DNA of 64,000 nucleotides from the NCBI RefSeq assembly GCF_001591805.1, contig NZ_BCVP01000016.1, positions 62,001 to 126,000 on the forward strand, given 5' to 3'. The translations under genes were made by a program, and so were the position numbers. This document shows, piece after piece, positions 62,354 to 64,000 of the stretch; position 1 is the stretch's first letter, and every line of letters starts with the position of its first letter. The notes under the pieces were generated by a model that was not told the DNA's origin, ran no database searches, and worked only from the letters and a program-made list of their open reading frames with translations. The DNA is from Neobacillus novalis NBRC 102450. GTDB taxonomy: Bacteria; Bacillota; Bacilli; Bacillales; Cytobacillaceae.

Positions 62354-63124
62354 ATGCTTACGAATCTTGAAGGAAAAGTTGCTCTTGTTACTGGCGGGAC
62401 GAATGGAATTGGCAAAGCCACAGCTTTAAAGCTCGCAAAGAGTGGAGCTGATGTGGTGATAAGTGGCAGAAACCACGAAGCAGGAATGCAGGTGGTTTCT
62501 GAAATAAAGGAATTGGGCAGAAGAGCTGTATTTATAGAATGTGACTTGTTTGTCTATGATTCTGTTAAAGAAATGGCTGACAGGGCCGTTGCTGAAATGG
62601 GAAAGATTGATATTTTAATAGCGAACGGGGGAGCCACCGTTCAATATGCCAAGTTTTTTCATGAACTGGATCCAAATGACTATGATGGCTGTCTAAACAG
62701 TCAACAATCATCCCGGCTTTATGCGATCCGCGCTTTGCTCGACCATATGAGAGAGCAGAATTATGGAAAAATTGTCATTATTACCAGCGATGCCGGGAGA
62801 ATTGCAACGCCACGAGAATCTCTCATTGGGTCGGCAGCGGCAGGGCTGGTACTAATGAATAAAGCTTTAGCCAATGAATTCGCCCGCTGGCAAATTCGGG
62901 TGAATGCCCTTTGTTTAACGGTCATTCAGGACACTCCTGGATTCGATGCTGTTATGGCTACCGAGGCCAGTCATGTATTTCAAAAAGCGGTCGATCGGGC
63001 AAAGCTCGGGCTTCCAAATGCAGAAGATGTCGCAGAGGCTGCGCTATTCTTTGCCTCGCCTGAATCTGACCGGATTACTGGTCAAACTCTCAGTATTAAT
63101 GGGGGTCTATCATTCGCAGGCTAA
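62354..63124 (+). CDS. SDR-family protein lacking catalytic Tyr and Lys
   Basis: A 256-residue short-chain dehydrogenase fold. The N-terminal NAD motif VTGGTNGIGKAT is intact. Ser145 of the active site is present, but the YxxxK motif reads IGSAA (158-162), so the proton-relay Tyr and Lys are both missing. The end ITGQTLSINGGLSFAG is normal. It may be a structural pseudo-subunit that pairs with an active SDR encoded beyond the window, as in BbsCD of toluene degradation. It starts at ATG 62354 after AAGGGAG. Confidence 0.88.
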   Translation: MLTNLEGKVALVTGGTNGIGKATALKLAKSGADVVISGRNHEAGMQVVSEIKELGRRAVFIECDLFVYDSVKEMADRAVAEMGKIDILIANGGATVQYAKFFHELDPNDYDGCLNSQQSSRLYAIRALLDHMREQNYGKIVIITSDAGRIATPRESLIGSAAAGLVLMNKALANEFARWQIRVNALCLTVIQDTPGFDAVMATEASHVFQKAVDRAKLGLPNAEDVAEAALFFASPESDRITGQTLSINGGLSFAG

Positions 63125-63204
63125 CACATCGCAATTCCTTTTGTTTTCGTAACTTATTAACAATACAAAAAGTAAAGGAAGAAATTAAAGGAGGGACCAT
63201 GATA

Positions 63205-64000
63205 ATGTATCAAAATTTATCAGCAGATGAAATCTTAAATAATTTGACCCAAATAGCAGCGGACCCCTATGAAAGAGCGAAAGAGTGGAAAATGGAAACA
63301 GGCTCAAAGATTATTGGATGTTACATCATGCATTTTCCAGAAGAATTACTTCATGCAGCGGGAATTTTACCGATTGTCCTACAAGTAAAAGAGGAACCCA
63401 TTACCTCTGGGCACGCATATTATCCTGCCTATTTCTGTGGTCCCACCCGCAGTGTTGTCGATCAGGCGGCTAAGGGAGAATTAGACTTCCTTGACGCATT
63501 CGTTGGCGGAGATTATTGTATTCAAGCCGTTGGCGGTTCGGAGGTAGTAGGAAATCTTCTTCCGAAGGTTAACAACATGTTTTTCCGCTTGCCTGTTGGT
63601 AATCAGCCATGGACGCATGGAGATATTGTTCAAGGCTTAAAGGAATTAAAGCGAGATACTGAAAGATTCACAGGCAGAGAGATTAGTGCCGAGTCCATCC
63701 GTGAAAGCATTCGCATCTATAACAAGAATCGCAGCCTTATCAAAGAACTATACGAGTTAAGAACATCCAAACCTGGGATTCTAAGTTCTGGTGAGATGAT
63801 GTCGATTATTAAATCCAGTATGGTCATGCCGAAGGAAGAGCATAACGCGATATTAGAAAGCCTATTGCCAAAGCTTGCCGAACAAAAGGATTCTAAACGG
63901 CAGGACGCAGTACGTGTCTTCTTATCTGGCAGCTTTTGTGGAGCTCCGAAAAACGAAATATTGTCGCTCGTTGAAGAGTCAGGGGCTGTTGTGGTCGGAG
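63205..64000 (+). CDS. 2-hydroxyacyl-CoA dehydratase/benzoyl-CoA reductase family subunit (cut by window)
   Basis: My translation runs 265 codons to the window edge without a stop. Family features are IIGCYIMHFPEELLHAAGI, ILPIVLQ, the first cluster Cys in YYPAYFCGPTRS and FVGGDYCIQ. The later part GSFCGAPKNEI begins the second half domain. It is of the HgdB/BcrB/C type, whose enzymes carry [4Fe-4S] clusters and are reduced by an ATP-driven activator. It starts at ATG 63205 after GGAGGG (63190-63195); an ATG at 63199 is too close. A partner subunit and activator would be expected outside the window. Confidence 0.88.
   Translation, partial: MYQNLSADEILNNLTQIAADPYERAKEWKMETGSKIIGCYIMHFPEELLHAAGILPIVLQVKEEPITSGHAYYPAYFCGPTRSVVDQAAKGELDFLDAFVGGDYCIQAVGGSEVVGNLLPKVNNMFFRLPVGNQPWTHGDIVQGLKELKRDTERFTGREISAESIRESIRIYNKNRSLIKELYELRTSKPGILSSGEMMSIIKSSMVMPKEEHNAILESLLPKLAEQKDSKRQDAVRVFLSGSFCGAPKNEILSLVEESGAVVVG

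Overview
The window looks like the chromosome of a spore-forming, facultatively anaerobic Bacillaceae member (Neobacillus/Bacillus-like). This is inferred from strong AGGAGG-type ribosome binding sites, frequent TTG/GTG starts, modest GC content, narGHJI, a yit-like sulfolactate region of the B. subtilis type and a YIEGIA-family gene. No rRNA, tRNA, CRISPR array, prophage or insertion sequence was seen. Starts were re-chosen from ribosome binding sites where the longest open frame was implausible.

1-8.8 kb is a LacI-controlled sugar or polyol locus. It has a divergent isomerase/epimerase, a LacI regulator, two Gfo/Idh/MocA dehydrogenases, a second TIM-barrel isomerase and a complete ribose-type ABC importer. 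Two near-identical operator-like sites sit next to promoter-like boxes. 9-18 kb holds a macro-domain protein beside a vWA protein, a GNAT, a divergent second PRPP synthetase paralogue, membrane proteins, a nitronate monooxygenase-like enzyme, an RMD1/DUF155 protein and an acyltransferase. 18.4-26.1 kb is a nitrate respiration operon: hemerythrin-like protein, two small unknown proteins, NarG, NarH, NarJ and NarI.

26.2-28.6 kb encodes a 793-residue protein with a C-terminal polyprenyl synthetase joined to a long Asp-rich N-terminal region, possibly a terpene cyclase/prenyltransferase fusion. SelO, a TIGR01777 epimerase, two drug-type MFS proteins, a CBS protein and a MarR regulator with clear operators follow. 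35-44.4 kb is a sulfur and spore-linked region: TauE/SafE, YIEGIA and a small partner, a YitG-like MFS, phosphosulfolactate synthase (ComA), a histidine phosphatase, CysH, Sat, CysC and YitE. ComB, the usual second sulfolactate enzyme, is absent, and the histidine phosphatase sits where it would be expected.

44.5-54 kb carries fermentation and anaerobic genes: a two-gene 2-oxoacid:ferredoxin oxidoreductase, AdhE and a formate/nitrite transporter, with one perfect and two degenerate Rex-type boxes. A PabB-PabC fusion follows. From 56 kb to the right edge is a TetR-controlled acyl-CoA catabolic cluster: MBL hydrolase, acyl-CoA ligase, thiolase, acyl-CoA dehydrogenase, an SDR lacking its catalytic Tyr and Lys, and a 2-hydroxyacyl-CoA dehydratase/benzoyl-CoA reductase family subunit cut by the window edge. 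Three promoters in this cluster share one operator pattern inside the -35/-10 spacer. The set resembles anaerobic benzylsuccinate (Bbs) beta-oxidation and is the best candidate for an undescribed pathway here, followed by the terpene fusion and the ComB-less sulfolactate island.
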